NCBI RefSeq assembly: GCF_038446665.1
Contig: NZ_CP151802.1
Coordinates: forward strand, 3,038,001-3,102,000
Length of the DNA stretch: 64,000 bases
Reading direction: 5' to 3'
DNA from: Lysobacter sp. FW306-1B-D06B
GTDB lineage: Bacteria; Pseudomonadota; Gammaproteobacteria; Xanthomonadales; Xanthomonadaceae
The notes beneath the pieces were generated by a model. That model had not been told where the DNA came from. It searched no databases and saw only the letters and a program-made list of their open reading frames with translations. The position numbers and the translations under genes were made by a program. Below, in pieces: positions 1 through 13,448 of the stretch; positions within the stretch are counted from its first letter, which is position 1, and every line of letters starts with the position of its first letter.

Positions 1-45
1 ACCGCTCGCCGTTCAAGGCGCACGTATCGTCCGCATTCGGATGCC

Positions 46-1773
46 CTACGCAATCCCGTCGACGCTTTCGCGATGGACGACGATCAGTTGCACGGCGTCG
101 CCTCCGCGGTAATCGTCCGTTTCCAGCCGATACGCGATGCGCACGCGCGCGGGCGGCGCAAGTCCGGTCCAGCCGCCGAACTCGATCGCGTTGAGGCGAC
201 GCCCTGCGAGGCCGAGTTCGAGTTTCAGATGCCGCTCGCCAACGACCCGCCAACCGATCACATCGAACTCGCCGTCGAACTGAGGCTCGCCGAAACCCTG
301 CCCCCACGGCCCGCCGTCGCGCAGCGCTTCGGCGCTGGCGCGGCAGAATTCGTCGGCCACCAGTTCACCGTCGCTGAGCAGTTCGGCCTGCAGAAGTTCG
401 GGCGTGAGCATGGCCGCGGCGCATTCCCTGAAGGCCTGTGCGAACGCCGCGAACGCCTCCGCGCGCAGCGACAGGCCCGCGGCCATCGCATGCCCACCGA
501 AGCGTTCGATCAGATGCGGATGACGCGCGTGCACGTCGGCCAGCGCGTCGCGGATGTGGAAGCCCGGGATCGAGCGCGCGGAGCCGCGCAGCGAATCGCT
601 GCCCGGCTCGGCCGGCGCGAACGCAATGACGGGACGGTGCAGCCGCTCCTTCATCTTCGAAGCGACCAGGCCGACCACGCCCGGATGCCATTCGGCATCG
701 AACAGGCACACCGCCGCCGGAGCGTCGCCCTCGCCCATCGCCACGCGGCCGAGTGCGCGTTCGGCGTCATCGGTCATCTGCTGCTGCACGGCGCGGCGCT
801 CGCTGTTGATCTCGTTGAGCGTGGCGGCGATGTCGCGCGCCCGCGCGAGGTCGTCGGTGAGCAGGCATTCGATGCCCAGCGCCATGTCTTCCAGGCGCCC
901 GGCCGCATTGAGTCGCGGGCCGACGGCGTAGCCGATGTCGGTGGCGGTCAGACGGCCGGCATCGCGCTGCGACACTTCGATCAGCGCCTTCAATCCCGCG
1001 CAGCCGTGACCCGCGCGCAGGCGTCGCAGTCCCGCACCGACGAGCGCGCGGTTGTTCGCATCCAGCGGCACCACGTCGGCGACCGTACCGACAGCGACGA
1101 GGTCGAGCAGCACCTGCAGGTCCGGCTCGCGTCCGTCGAACGCACCGCGTTCGCGAAGGTGCCGGCGCAATGCGAGCAGCACGTAGAACATCACGCCGAC
1201 GCCGGCCAGGCATTTGCTCGGGAATGCGTCGCCGCGCAGGTTCGGATCGACGATGGCATCGGCCGGCGGCAGGTGTTCGCCCGGAAGGTGGTGATCGGTC
1301 ACCAGCACCTGCCAGCCGCGCGCCTTCGCCGCCGTGATGCCGGCATGGCAGGCGATGCCATGGTCGACGGTGACCAGCAGGTCGGGCTGCAGCGCCGCCA
1401 GTTCCTCCACCAGCGCCGGCGACAAGCCATAGCCGTGCACGATGCGATTGGGCACCGCGTGCGAAACGCGCCGCGCGCCGAGCATGCGCAAGCCGCGCAC
1501 GCCGACCGCGCAGGCAGTGGCGCCGTCGCAGTCGAAATCGCCGACGACTACGATGTGCCTGTCGTGCGCGATGGCGTCGGCAAGCAGGACCGTCGCCGCG
1601 TCCAGGCCACCGAGCAGTTCCGGCGGATGCAGGTTCGTCAGGCGCGGCTGCGCGAGCTCGGGCGTGGTCGCGCCGCGCGCGGCGTAGAGGCGGCGCAGCA
1701 GCGCGGGCATCGAATCGGGCCACTGCCCCGGGTCGACGCACTCGCGGCGCCGCAGGCGCGCGACCGGCTTCAT
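46..1773 (-). CDS. recJ: Single-stranded-DNA-specific exonuclease RecJ
   Basis: 575 residues, the usual RecJ length. It is a 5'-3' exonuclease on single-stranded DNA acting in recombination and repair. The DHH phosphoesterase motifs are visible: GDFDCDGATA near residue 70, TVDHG near 130 and TDHHLPG near 155, followed by a DHHA1-type region with the GFGGHAMAAGL-like segment ERFGGHAMAAG near residue 430. The frame is open further upstream, but the ATG at 1773 overlaps the stop of the upstream gene in an ATGA and begins the conserved N-terminus, so I chose it. Last gene of the carA-carB-greA-recJ run. The family assignment is firm; expression in one operon is inferred from spacing. Confidence 0.95.
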   Translation of the reverse strand: MKPVARLRRRECVDPGQWPDSMPALLRRLYAARGATTPELAQPRLTNLHPPELLGGLDAATVLLADAIAHDRHIVVVGDFDCDGATACAVGVRGLRMLGARRVSHAVPNRIVHGYGLSPALVEELAALQPDLLVTVDHGIACHAGITAAKARGWQVLVTDHHLPGEHLPPADAIVDPNLRGDAFPSKCLAGVGVMFYVLLALRRHLRERGAFDGREPDLQVLLDLVAVGTVADVVPLDANNRALVGAGLRRLRAGHGCAGLKALIEVSQRDAGRLTATDIGYAVGPRLNAAGRLEDMALGIECLLTDDLARARDIAATLNEINSERRAVQQQMTDDAERALGRVAMGEGDAPAAVCLFDAEWHPGVVGLVASKMKERLHRPVIAFAPAEPGSDSLRGSARSIPGFHIRDALADVHARHPHLIERFGGHAMAAGLSLRAEAFAAFAQAFRECAAAMLTPELLQAELLSDGELVADEFCRASAEALRDGGPWGQGFGEPQFDGEFDVIGWRVVGERHLKLELGLAGRRLNAIEFGGWTGLAPPARVRIAYRLETDDYRGGDAVQLIVVHRESVDGIA

Positions 1774-2708
1774 GCGGCAGACGCGACGAAGGACACCAGC
1801 GGGCGACGCCAGAAGCGCCAGCGCTGCGAGCGCGTGATGTCGTAGCGCGTGCCGTCGTCGAATTCGAAGCGAAGCTGCGCAAGCGCGCTGTCGGCGACGG
1901 CCTTCAGCAGGGGCGCGAACCATGCGCCCTCGAGCAGGGCGAGATCGCGCGAGTCGCGCAGGTCGATGAGCGTGTTCCCGCTGGCGGCATCGCCATTCCA
2001 CGACGATGCCCTGGCGGTGACGTGCACGCCGCCGAGTACGGCCAGCGCCGTCAGGGTCTCGTCATCACTGGCGATGCGCGTGTACGTCGACTGCACGCGA
2101 TCGGGCAGCGCGCCCGCGCCCCAGAACCACAACGAGTTCACCGGCGCCAGCCCGGCCGCTGCGCGCTGCGCGTTGAGCGGATGGTTGTGCAGCACGACCT
2201 GCGCTTCGCTGAGCAATGCACGCCAGCGGCGGCCTTCGGGGCCCTGCGGCAACTCATCGAAGAGATCGGCGCCGAGGGCCTGCTCGGGCGAAGTGAACGC
2301 AGGCAGCTTCGCGCCCATCGGCAAGCGCAGGTACCAGCGCGATGGAACGGGCGCGTCGATCGGAAAGCCCGCGTCGCCGAACAACGGCTTGAGCGGTTTC
2401 AGCAGTGCGGCTGCGTCGGTCGCGGTCAGACCCAGCGCCTGCCCGTAGGACAGCAGGCGTGCGCCGTTGATGTCGGGCTGCACGTAGGCCGGATCCGCAC
2501 GCAGCCAGGCGGCGTGCGCGGCGTCGCCGGCATCGCGTTGACGCGAGGCGGCCGCGACGGGCCAGCCGCGCGGCAGCACATCGAGAATGTCGGAGAGCGC
2601 ATCGCCGCCGCGCTCGCTGCGATCGCCGCGCGCCAGCGCCTTGCCGGTGGACTCCGACAGACGCTGGCCGCCAAAGCGCTCGCGCGGCGGCAGCAGCAGC
2701 GTGATCAC
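1770..2708 (-). CDS. Conserved hypothetical protein (COG4255-like, often labelled phosphoglycerate mutase-like)
   Basis: 312 residues from a GTG start 10 bp after greA; the stop overlaps recJ by 4 bp, so translation is probably coupled. The protein has a conserved core, with RWYLRLP near residue 120, VVLHNHPLNAQR near 185 and VNSLWFWGAGALP near 205. I associate these with a family of soluble hypothetical proteins that databases sometimes name phosphoglycerate mutase without proof. No signal peptide or membrane segment is seen. The frame runs upstream into greA, so the start is chosen by spacing and by the first hydrophobic conserved stretch ITLLLPP. Function unknown. Confidence 0.75.
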   Translation of the reverse strand: MITLLLPPRERFGGQRLSESTGKALARGDRSERGGDALSDILDVLPRGWPVAAASRQRDAGDAAHAAWLRADPAYVQPDINGARLLSYGQALGLTATDAAALLKPLKPLFGDAGFPIDAPVPSRWYLRLPMGAKLPAFTSPEQALGADLFDELPQGPEGRRWRALLSEAQVVLHNHPLNAQRAAAGLAPVNSLWFWGAGALPDRVQSTYTRIASDDETLTALAVLGGVHVTARASSWNGDAASGNTLIDLRDSRDLALLEGAWFAPLLKAVADSALAQLRFEFDDGTRYDITRSQRWRFWRRPLVSFVASAA

Positions 2709-2718
2709 TCTGCCGCTC

Positions 2719-3198
2719 TCAGCCGGCGGCGTAGCTGACGCCGACGATTTCGTACTCCCGGGTGCCGCCGGGCGCATCGATGGTGATCGTGTCGCCTTCG
2801 TGCTTGCCGATCAGCGCACGCGCCACCGGCGAGGAGATCGCGATCAGGCCCAGCTTGATGTCGGCTTCCAGGTCGCCAACGATCTGGTAGCGGCGCTCTT
2901 CGTCGGTTTCCGTGTCGGCCAGTTCGACCGTCGCGCCGAACACCACGCGCGAGCCGGCGTTGAGCGAGGACACGTCGATCACCTGCGCGTGCGACAGCTC
3001 GGCTTCCAGCTGCTTGATGCGGCCTTCGATGAAGCCCTGCTGTTCGCGGGCGGCGTGGTACTCGGCGTTTTCCTTGAGGTCGCCGTGCGCGCGCGCTTCG
3101 GAGATCGCGTTGATCACCGCCGGGCGCTTGACCGACTTCAATTCTTCCAGCTCGGCGCGCAGTCGCTGTGCGCCCTGAAGGGTAAGGGGTGCTCGCAT
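2719..3198 (-). CDS. greA: Transcription elongation factor GreA
   Basis: 159 residues, normal for GreA, which binds in the secondary channel of RNA polymerase and stimulates cleavage of backtracked RNA. The N-terminal coiled coil (residues about 1-75) carries the acidic tip region [16 protein letters not shown]. The C-terminal FKBP-like domain contains [26 protein letters not shown] and YEIVGVSY. It lies downstream of carB and 10 bp before the next gene, and probably belongs to the same run toward recJ, although the 296-bp repeat-rich gap to carB could hold its own promoter. Confidence 0.96.
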   Translation of the reverse strand: MRAPLTLQGAQRLRAELEELKSVKRPAVINAISEARAHGDLKENAEYHAAREQQGFIEGRIKQLEAELSHAQVIDVSSLNAGSRVVFGATVELADTETDEERRYQIVGDLEADIKLGLIAISSPVARALIGKHEGDTITIDAPGGTREYEIVGVSYAAG

Positions 3199-3297
3199 TG
3201 CTTGTTCTTCCTGTTGCCGGGCTCGGTTCCCGGCAGTCCGTTATGCGGATTCTCTATCAGATGACGGTCAGGGCGAAAGCCGCATTCGCCCCGAGCC

Positions 3298-3360
3298 GTC
3301 ATTCCCGCGAAGGCGGGAACCCAACTGTCCGCGCCATTCCGGCTTCCGCCGGGGGTGACG
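3298..3360. repeat. REP-like unit with degenerate partner
   Basis: GTCATTCCCGCGAAGGCGGG begins at 3298 and is followed about 30 bp on by an inverted, diverged partner (CCGGCTTCCGCCGGGGGTGAC). The central CCCGC/GCGGG can form a hairpin. The same family occurs at about 15349, 15402, 17308, 17382, 19873, 44217, 59040 and 59110 in this window. It lies in the carB-greA gap (3199-3494), which holds only repeats. Confidence 0.85.
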
Positions 3361-3402
3361 CCCTCAGGCTTGAATCCCCGCCATCCCGGGGATGCCAGGA
3401 TC

Positions 3403-3481
3403 GTAGCCGGGGTGAGCGAAGCGCACCCGGGATCGCCGTCACGCGCCCTGAACCCGGGTGCGCGTCGCTTACCCGGGCTAC
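3403..3481. repeat. Inverted pair of GTAGCCCGGG-type repeats
   Basis: The left arm at 3403-3433 (GTAGCCGGGGTGAGCG...CACCCGGGAT) and the right arm at 3451-3481 (AACCCGGGTG...TACCCGGGCTAC) are imperfect inverted copies, able to fold into a long hairpin just after carB. Related single units are at 60076, 60829 and 62265. It may act as a transcription terminator or mRNA-protecting hairpin; this is inferred from position only. Confidence 0.8.
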
Positions 3482-3494
3482 AAAAGCGCGACGC

Positions 3495-6746
<3,252 letters not shown>

Positions 6747-6754
6747 GGGGGTCC

Positions 6755-7201
6755 TCAGTAAAGTCGTTCCTGCCACGCGGCGGGCGCGAGCCAGGTGATC
6801 TGGTCGGGCGATCGGGCGTCGATCGCACCGTTCTTCACGGCAGCAAGCACGGCCTGCTGCATGGCGTTCCAGCTGTCGGCGGCCGCGCCTATGCGCGCGC
6901 CGAGCCGGTTGTTGTGCGCATCCATCGCACGGGCCGCGTTGCCCTGTCCGTCGTCCTCCATCACCGCCGTCACCCAGTCCACGCAACGCGGAGACAGTGT
7001 GTAGGCGACGATGGCGCTGGCGAGCGAGTGGCGGTACGCATCGGCCGGGCCGTTGCGACCGCCGGGCAAACCCACGGCGAAGAACTGCGAGTACGTGGCC
7101 ACCAGCACGAACGCCGGATAGGCGCCCAGCACCACCGCGAGAACGAAAACCTTGCGCCAGTGGCGCTTCCCGCGGATCGGCTTGGTGGCCGTGTCGCTCA
7201 C
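6755..7201 (-). CDS. Small membrane-anchored hypothetical protein between carA and carB (DUF6973-like)
   Basis: 148 residues from a GTG start overlapping the carA stop by 4 bp (GTGA); it ends 8 bp before carB. One N-terminal membrane segment ([20 protein letters not shown], residues 17-36) is followed by a soluble, probably periplasmic region. This has a conserved-looking pattern: [10 protein letters not shown] near residue 54 and [16 protein letters not shown] near 90, resembling the His/Asn-rich DUF6973-type fold as I remember it. It has no known role in carbamoyl phosphate synthesis. The overlap implies co-translation with carA. Function not recognised. Confidence 0.75.
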   Translation of the reverse strand: MSDTATKPIRGKRHWRKVFVLAVVLGAYPAFVLVATYSQFFAVGLPGGRNGPADAYRHSLASAIVAYTLSPRCVDWVTAVMEDDGQGNAARAMDAHNNRLGARIGAAADSWNAMQQAVLAAVKNGAIDARSPDQITWLAPAAWQERLY

Positions 7202-8337
7202 TTGGCCTGCTGCATCGAGGCGACGAACCGGTCGAACAGCGGCGCCACGTCGTGCGGGCCCGGGCTGGCTTCCGGATGGCCCTGGAAGCTGAAGGCCGGC
7301 GCGTCGGTGAGCTCGATGCCCTGGTTGGTGCCGTCGAACAGCGAACGGTGGATCACGCGCACGTTCGCCGGCAGCGTCGCTTCGTCGACGGCGAAGCCGT
7401 GGTTCTGCGAGGTGATCATCACGCGCTTGGTGTCGAGGTCCTGCACCGGATGGTTCGCGCCGTGGTGGCCGTGGCCCATCTTCACCGTCTGCGCGCCGGC
7501 GGCCAGCGCCAGCAGCTGGTGGCCCAGGCAGATGCCGAAGGTCGGGATCTTGGCCGCGATGAATTCCTTGATGGCCGCGATGGCGTAGTCGCACGGCGCC
7601 GGATCGCCCGGGCCGTTGGACAGGAACACGCCGTCGGGCTTGAGCGCGAAGACCTCCGACGCGGGCGTCTTCGCCGGAACGACCGTGAGCTTGCAGCCGC
7701 GCTCGGCCAGCATGCGCAGGATGTTGTGCTTCACGCCGTAGTCGTAGGCGACGACGTGGAACTTCGGATCGGCCTTCACGAACTCGTTGCGGTCCAGGTC
7801 GAGCTGACCGTCGCGCCACTCGTAGCGCTCGCGCGTGGTGACTTCCTTCGCCAGGTCCATGCCCTTCAGGCCGGGGAACTTGCGGGCGGCTTCAAGCGCC
7901 TTGTCGACGTCGAGGCGCTCTCCAGGAGCCGCGCCGGCCATCAGCGCACCGTTCTGCGCGCCCTTCTCGCGCAGGATGCGCGTGAGCTTGCGGGTGTCGA
8001 TATCGGCGATGGCGACGATGCCGCGGGCCTTGAGCCACTCCGGCAGCGAGACCTGGCTGCGCCAGTTGCTCGGACGACGCGGGACGTTGCGCACGATCAG
8101 GCCGGCAGCCCACGCGCGGGCGGCTTCGTCGTCCTGATCGGTGCAACCGGTATTGCCGATGTGCGGATACGTCAGGGTCACCAGCTGTCGTGCGTACGAC
8201 GGGTCGGTGAGGATTTCCTGATAGCCGGTGATGGCCGTGTTGAATACGACTTCGCCGACCGAAAGGCCGGGCGCGCCTACGGAAACGCCCTCGAAGAGGG
8301 TTCCGTCTTCGAGCGCGAGGATTGCGGGTTGGGTCAC
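7198..8337 (-). CDS. carA: Carbamoyl-phosphate synthase small (glutaminase) subunit
   Basis: 379 residues with a GTG start at 8337. It hydrolyses glutamine and channels ammonia to CarB. The N-terminal CPSase domain (residues 1-150) includes [21 protein letters not shown]. The class I glutamine amidotransferase domain carries FLSNGPGDP, the nucleophile motif FGICLGHQ, the [10 protein letters not shown] segment and [12 protein letters not shown] with the catalytic His and Glu. A gap of 205 bp separates it from dapB; I could not define an attenuator or operator there. Confidence 0.97.
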   Translation of the reverse strand: MTQPAILALEDGTLFEGVSVGAPGLSVGEVVFNTAITGYQEILTDPSYARQLVTLTYPHIGNTGCTDQDDEAARAWAAGLIVRNVPRRPSNWRSQVSLPEWLKARGIVAIADIDTRKLTRILREKGAQNGALMAGAAPGERLDVDKALEAARKFPGLKGMDLAKEVTTRERYEWRDGQLDLDRNEFVKADPKFHVVAYDYGVKHNILRMLAERGCKLTVVPAKTPASEVFALKPDGVFLSNGPGDPAPCDYAIAAIKEFIAAKIPTFGICLGHQLLALAAGAQTVKMGHGHHGANHPVQDLDTKRVMITSQNHGFAVDEATLPANVRVIHRSLFDGTNQGIELTDAPAFSFQGHPEASPGPHDVAPLFDRFVASMQQAK

Positions 8338-8542
8338 GGGGATCGCCTTGGCTGCCGGGGGGTGCTGACCCTTCCCGTCGCGCAGACACCGGCAAAACCG
8401 GCTTGCAGCAAAGCGCGGACGCGGTGCGGGACCGGTCCGACGGAAGGGGTTCAGGCGAGCCGGAATTCTAGCGGCCCAAGGCCGGTAACGCCAGCGTCAT
8501 CTGCGCCGGAAGCGTCAATCTGACGGATTCCGGCAAGCTCGT

Positions 8543-9265
8543 TCAGGCGAGCAGATCGCGCAGGCGGTAGCGCCCCGGGGCGCGCCCGGCCAGCTTCGCG
8601 GCCGCGTGAAGGGCGCCGCGGGCAAAGATGTCGCGGTTGGTGGCGCGGTGGATCAGCTCGATCCGCTCGCCTGGGGCCGTGAACTGCACCAGGTGCTCGC
8701 CGACGATGTCGCCGGCCCGCAACGACGCATAGCGCGGATTCGCCCCACCCTGCCCTGCGCTCGCGCCCAGCGCCAGCGCGGTGCCGGAGGGCGCGTCCTT
8801 CTTGTGCACGTGGTGCGATTCCACGATGTCGCAGTCCCAGCCCGGCAGCGCCTGCGCGGCCCGTTCGACCAGTTCGCTCAGGATCGCCACGCCCAGGCTG
8901 AAGTTCGCCGCCCACAGCAGCGCGATGCGCTGTGACGCGCCATCGAGCGCGGCGCGTTGAGGCTCTTCCAGTCCGGTCGTGCCCGACACGAGCGCCGCGC
9001 CACGTTCCTCGCACAGCGCCAGGATCGGATCGAAACCCTGCGGCAGGCTGAAGTCGATGGCGACATCGAACGCGGGCACGCCGTGCAGTTCGGACACGGC
9101 GAAATGCGGCACGCCTTCGACCACGCGCTGCGCCGGCTGCGAACGCGATACGGCAGCCACGACCGTCACGTCCTCGCGCTCCGCTGACAGGCGCAGCAAC
9201 GCCTGGCCCATGCGCCCGGAGGAACCGTGGATGAGGATGCGGACCGGATTCGTCGTCGTGTTCAT
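8543..9265 (-). CDS. dapB: 4-hydroxy-tetrahydrodipicolinate reductase
   Basis: 240 residues, slightly shorter than the usual 265-275. It catalyses the NAD(P)H-dependent step of diaminopimelate/lysine synthesis. The N-terminal Rossmann motif is ILIHGSSGRMGQ (residues 10-21). The catalytic signature ESHHVHKKDAPSGTA lies near residues 149-163, with the His and Lys of the family present. The DapB-carA order is normal for xanthomonads. The start is the only good ATG before the Rossmann motif. Confidence 0.95.
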   Translation of the reverse strand: MNTTTNPVRILIHGSSGRMGQALLRLSAEREDVTVVAAVSRSQPAQRVVEGVPHFAVSELHGVPAFDVAIDFSLPQGFDPILALCEERGAALVSGTTGLEEPQRAALDGASQRIALLWAANFSLGVAILSELVERAAQALPGWDCDIVESHHVHKKDAPSGTALALGASAGQGGANPRYASLRAGDIVGEHLVQFTAPGERIELIHRATNRDIFARGALHAAAKLAGRAPGRYRLRDLLA

Positions 9266-9382
9266 GCGCGCAGGCTAATCGTCGCGCGCGTGCGCGACAA
9301 GCGCGCGGGTGCATGCCGCGTCATCACGCCGTCGCTGGCGTAATGGGCACCTCTTCCTTCACCGTGCATCGACACCGCGCTG

Positions 9383-10147
9383 ATGCCGCACGGCACGCTG
9401 CTCATCGGTGAATCCTTTTCGCCCTGGACCCAGAAGGCGCGCTGGGCGCTGGAACGGTGCGGCGTGCCCTTCGACTATCGCGAATACACCCCGACTCTGA
9501 GTGAGCCCGGGCTGCGCTGGCGCCTGCGGCAATGGAACGGCCCGGTGTCCGTGCCCGTGCTGATCGTGGGGCGAGACGCGATACGCGGGTCGTGGGACAT
9601 CGCCCGGCATGCGGCCACGGTGGCGGGCGACGCGCGGCTGGGTGCGTTCGACGCCATCGCGCCCTGGAACGACCTCAGCGAAGCCGCCCTCGCCGAAGCC
9701 CGCAGCCGCGTCGTGCGCGGCGTACTGGCGGATCCGGCCGCGCTGGACGAAGCCAGTGCCGCGGTGGTGCCGGCACCGCTGCTTCGCCCGTTGCGGTTCG
9801 TGGCGCGCGACGCGACGCGTCGTCTGGATCGGAAGTACCGGCATCTGAGCCGGCAAGGTGCTTTGCGATTCGCGCTCGATCGAACGCGCGCAGGCTTGCA
9901 CGCGCGTGGCGGCGATTTCCTGCTGGGAACGTTCGGCTACGCCGACATCGCGATGGCCGTGGTGCTCGAAGCCGTCGCGCCGATCGCGCGCACCGAACCG
10001 CCGCTCGGCCCGGCCACGCGTCGCTGCTGGAGCGACGCGGTACTGGCGGAAGAATTCAGCGATCTGCTGGCGTGGCGCGATCGCCTGGCGGCATCGCCGG
10101 CGACCACGTACTCGCAGTTGATCGGCCGCTCGCTACGAAGCGCATGA
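9383..10147 (+). CDS. Glutathione S-transferase family protein
   Basis: 254 residues. The N-terminal thioredoxin-like part (residues 4-80) starts LLIGESFSPWTQKARWALE, with a Ser in the SPW position where GST-type enzymes bind glutathione. It continues with GPVSVPVLIVGRDAIRGSWDIA, the cis-Pro and SD-like turn typical of GSTs. A helical C-terminal half includes FGYADIAMAVVLEAV. The substrate is unknown. It stands alone between dapB (divergent) and dnaJ (convergent). Confidence 0.8.
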   Translation: MPHGTLLIGESFSPWTQKARWALERCGVPFDYREYTPTLSEPGLRWRLRQWNGPVSVPVLIVGRDAIRGSWDIARHAATVAGDARLGAFDAIAPWNDLSEAALAEARSRVVRGVLADPAALDEASAAVVPAPLLRPLRFVARDATRRLDRKYRHLSRQGALRFALDRTRAGLHARGGDFLLGTFGYADIAMAVVLEAVAPIARTEPPLGPATRRCWSDAVLAEEFSDLLAWRDRLAASPATTYSQLIGRSLRSA

Positions 10148-10160
10148 GCGGCCCGACGCC

Positions 10161-11285
10161 TCAGGACGTCATGCGGTCCCAGAAGCCCTTCACACCGTCG
10201 AGGAAGGTGGAGGCGCGCGGCGAATGGCGGCGTGCGCCGTCGCCGACGAAGGTGGCCTCGAACTTCTCCAGCAACTCGCGCTGCTCGGTGGTGAGGTTCA
10301 CCGGCGTTTCCACCACGACGCGGCAGTACAGGTCGCCGGGCTTGCGGCTGCGAACGGACTTCACGCCGCGGTCGCGCAGGCGGAACAGCTTGCCGGTCTG
10401 AGTTTCGGCCGGGATGCGCAGTTCGACCTCGCCATCCAGCGTGGGCACGCGGATGTTGTCGCCCAGCGCCGCCTGGGCGATGCGCACGGGCACTTCGCAA
10501 TGCAGGTCGTCGCCGTCGCGCTGGAAGATCTCGTGTTCGCGCACGCGCACGTCCACGTACAGGTCGCCCGGCGGCGAACCGGCCGGACCGGCCTCGCCTT
10601 CACCGCCCAGGCGGATGCGGTCGCCGTTGTCGACGCCGGCGGGAATCTTCACCTGCAGCGTCTTGGTGCGCTCCACGCGGCCCTGGCCGTTGCAGTCCGC
10701 GCAAGGGTTGGGAATCGTCTTGCCGCGCCCGCCGCAGTGCGGGCACGCCTGCTGCATCGAGAAGATGCCGCGCTGGAAACGCACCTGGCCACGACCGTGG
10801 CAGGTTTCGCAGGTCTCCAGCTTGCCGTCGGCCGAGCCGCTGCCGTCGCAGGTCGCGCACTCGTCGAGCGTGGGGATCTCGATCTGCTTCTCGGTGCCGC
10901 CGACGGCTTCTTCCAGCGACAGCTCCATCACGTAACCGATGTCCGCGCCGCGACGCGGGCCGCGCTGGGCGCCGCCACCGAAGATGTTGCCGAAGATGTC
11001 GCCGAAGATGTCGCCCATGTCGGCGTAACCGGCACCGCCGCCACCGCCGCCCATGCCGTGCTCGAACGCGGCATGGCCGTGCTGGTCGTAGGCGCGCCGA
11101 CGGTTGGCGTCGGAGAGCACTTCGTAGGCTTCCTTGCACTCCTTGAACGCGGCTTCCGCGGCGGCGTCGCCGGGATTGCGGTCGGGATGGTGCTTCATCG
11201 CGCAGCGGCGATAGGCCTTCTTCAGGTCTTCGTCGCTGGCGTCGCGGGCCACGCCCAGTACTTCGTAATAGTCGCGTTTGCTCAT
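10161..11285 (-). CDS. dnaJ: Chaperone DnaJ
   Basis: 374 residues. It is the DnaK co-chaperone that delivers substrates and stimulates the ATPase. The J domain has the HPD motif (HHPDRNPGD near residue 32). A Gly/Phe-rich stretch follows at about 75-110. The zinc domain holds four CxxCxGxG repeats: [24 protein letters not shown] and CADCNGQG. Two C-terminal substrate-binding domains end the protein. It lies downstream of dnaK in the hrcA-grpE-dnaK-dnaJ block, with a repeat-bearing 122-bp gap. Confidence 0.97.
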   Translation of the reverse strand: MSKRDYYEVLGVARDASDEDLKKAYRRCAMKHHPDRNPGDAAAEAAFKECKEAYEVLSDANRRRAYDQHGHAAFEHGMGGGGGGAGYADMGDIFGDIFGNIFGGGAQRGPRRGADIGYVMELSLEEAVGGTEKQIEIPTLDECATCDGSGSADGKLETCETCHGRGQVRFQRGIFSMQQACPHCGGRGKTIPNPCADCNGQGRVERTKTLQVKIPAGVDNGDRIRLGGEGEAGPAGSPPGDLYVDVRVREHEIFQRDGDDLHCEVPVRIAQAALGDNIRVPTLDGEVELRIPAETQTGKLFRLRDRGVKSVRSRKPGDLYCRVVVETPVNLTTEQRELLEKFEATFVGDGARRHSPRASTFLDGVKGFWDRMTS

Positions 11286-11291
11286 GGAGCC

Positions 11292-11404
11292 GGGATTCGT
11301 GATTCGGGATTCGGGATTCGTAACGGCAAGAGGCTAGACACAGGAAAGGGATTCGGAACCGGACGCATGCTTTCCGAATCCCGAATCCCTATTCCCGAAT
11401 CCCG
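11292..11404. repeat. GATTCGGGA repeats and hairpin in the dnaK-dnaJ gap
   Basis: At 11292-11320 there are three close copies of GGGATTCG-type units. At 11348-11358 and 11372-11382, GGGATTCGGAA and TTCCGAATCCC form a perfect 11-bp inverted repeat with a 13-nt loop. Further CGAATCCC units follow up to 11404. The same 7-mer forms the tandem array at 15241-15328. The hairpin could tune the dnaK/dnaJ transcript ratio; that is inference. Confidence 0.8.
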
Positions 11405-11407
11405 GCC

Positions 11408-13327
11408 TTACTTCTTGTCGTCTTTGACTTCGGTGAACTCGGCGTCGACCACGTCGTCGGACTTGGCGCCGCCCTGCGGACCGGCACCGGCGTCCGGACC
11501 GCCCGGCTGGCCGGCCGAAGCCGCGGCGAACAGCGACTGCGCGGCCTCTTCCAGAACCTTCGACTTGGCCTCGATCTGGGCCTTGTCGTCGCCCTTCATC
11601 GCCGTCTCCAGCTCGGCGATCGCGCCTTCGGTGCGGCCGATCACGTCGCCCGGCACCTTGTCGCCGTTGTCCTTGATCGCGCTGCGCGCGGTGTGGATCA
11701 GCGCGTCGGCGTGGTTGCGGGCCTGGACCAGCTCGTGGAACTTCTGGTCTTCCTCGCGGTGGGTTTCCGCATCGGCGACCATCTTGGCGATCTCGTCCTC
11801 GGACAGACCCGAGCCGGCCTTGATCTCGACCTTCTGCTCCTTGTTGGTCTTCTTGTCCTTGGCCGACACGTGCAGGATGCCGTTGGCGTCGATGTCGAAG
11901 GACACTTCCACCTGCGGCATGCCGCGCGGCGAGGGCTCGATGCCGGTCAGATCGAAGCGGGCCAGCGACTTGTTGTAGCGGGCCTGCTCGCGCTCACCCT
12001 GCAGCACGTGCACGGTCACGGCCGACTGGTTGTCCTCGGCGGTGGAGAACACCTGCGAGGCCTTGGTCGGGATGGTGGTGTTCTTCTCGATGATCTTGGT
12101 GAACACGCCGCCCAGCGTTTCGATGCCCAACGACAGCGGGGTCACGTCGAGCAGCAGCACATCCTTGACGTCGCCGGCGAGCACGCCGCCCTGGATCGCG
12201 GCGCCCAGCGCCACGGCCTCATCGGGGTTGACGTCCTTGCGCGGTTCCTTGCCGAAGAACTCGGCCACCGCCGTCTGCACCTTCGGCATGCGGGTCTGGC
12301 CGCCGACCAGGATCACCTCGCTGATCTCGCTGGCGCGCAGGCCGGCGTCGTTCAGCGCGATGCGGCACGGTTCGATCGTGCGCTTGACCAGGTCATCCAC
12401 CAGCGCTTCGAGCTTGGCGCGGGTGAGCTTGATGTTCAGGTGCTTCGGGCCCGAGGCGTCGGCCGTCACGTACGGCAGGTTCACTTCGGTCTGCTGCGCG
12501 CTGGACAGTTCGATCTTGGCGCGCTCGGCGGCGTCCTTCAGGCGCTGCAGGGCCAGCGGGTCCTTGCGCAGGTCGATGCCTTGGTCCTTCTGGAACTCCT
12601 CGACCAAATAGTCGATGACGCGCTTGTCGAAGTCTTCGCCGCCCAGGAACGTGTCGCCGTTGGTCGACAGCACTTCGACCTGCATTTCGCCGTCGACGGA
12701 GGCGATCTCGATGATCGACACGTCGAACGTGCCGCCGCCCAGATCGTAGACGGCGATCTTGCGGTCGCCGCCCTTCTTGTCCATGCCGTAGGCCAGCGCG
12801 GCCGCGGTGGGCTCGTTGATGATGCGCTTGACGTCCAGGCCGGCAATCTTGCCCGCGTCCTTGGTCGCCTGGCGCTGGCTGTCGTTGAAGTACGCCGGCA
12901 CGGTGATGACCGCCTCGGTGACGGTCTCGCCCAGGTAGGCTTCGGCGGTCTTCTTCATCTTGGCCAGCACTTCGGCCGAGATCTGCTGCGAGGCCATCAT
13001 CTTGCCTTCGGCCGTCTCGACCCACGCATCGCCGTTGTCGTGCGAGGTGATCTTGTACGGCACCAGGCCGATGTCCTTCTGCACTTCGGCGTCGGTGAAC
13101 TTGCGGCCGATGAGGCGCTTGACGGCGAAGAAGGTGTTCTTCGGATTGGTGACGGCCTGGCGCTTGGCGCTGGCGCCGACGAGGACTTCGCCGTCCTTGG
13201 TGAAGGCGACGATGGACGGGGTGGTGCGATCGCCCTCGGCGTTCTCGATGACGCGCGCCTTGCCGCCTTCCATGATGGCCACGCACGAATTGGTCGTGCC
13301 CAGGTCGATACCGATGATCTTGCCCAT
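11408..13327 (-). CDS. dnaK: Molecular chaperone DnaK (Hsp70)
   Basis: 639 residues. It is the ATP-dependent folding chaperone. The N-terminal motif [14 protein letters not shown], the phosphate-2 motif [27 protein letters not shown] and [14 protein letters not shown] are all present, and the protein ends with the acidic tail [18 protein letters not shown] 8 bp before the ATG serves as ribosome binding site. It is probably driven mainly from the sigma-32 promoter in front of grpE. Confidence 0.98.
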   Translation of the reverse strand: MGKIIGIDLGTTNSCVAIMEGGKARVIENAEGDRTTPSIVAFTKDGEVLVGASAKRQAVTNPKNTFFAVKRLIGRKFTDAEVQKDIGLVPYKITSHDNGDAWVETAEGKMMASQQISAEVLAKMKKTAEAYLGETVTEAVITVPAYFNDSQRQATKDAGKIAGLDVKRIINEPTAAALAYGMDKKGGDRKIAVYDLGGGTFDVSIIEIASVDGEMQVEVLSTNGDTFLGGEDFDKRVIDYLVEEFQKDQGIDLRKDPLALQRLKDAAERAKIELSSAQQTEVNLPYVTADASGPKHLNIKLTRAKLEALVDDLVKRTIEPCRIALNDAGLRASEISEVILVGGQTRMPKVQTAVAEFFGKEPRKDVNPDEAVALGAAIQGGVLAGDVKDVLLLDVTPLSLGIETLGGVFTKIIEKNTTIPTKASQVFSTAEDNQSAVTVHVLQGEREQARYNKSLARFDLTGIEPSPRGMPQVEVSFDIDANGILHVSAKDKKTNKEQKVEIKAGSGLSEDEIAKMVADAETHREEDQKFHELVQARNHADALIHTARSAIKDNGDKVPGDVIGRTEGAIAELETAMKGDDKAQIEAKSKVLEEAAQSLFAAASAGQPGGPDAGAGPQGGAKSDDVVDAEFTEVKDDKK

Positions 13328-13448
13328 GGTGTTGCTCCCTCTCTGATCTTTTGACTGTGCGGCGGCCGGGGCCGCCTGCTTGAAGGTGTGTGCGGCGTCG
13401 TTCGCCGATGTGCGTTATCTGGGGGGCTCGCGGCCCTGCTTCAAGGCG

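Noticed and set aside
8338..8542. Attenuator or ArgR/PyrR-type control region before carA
   Set aside because: A small CCGGTTTTGCCGG hairpin is present, but no leader peptide, T-run or known operator could be supported.
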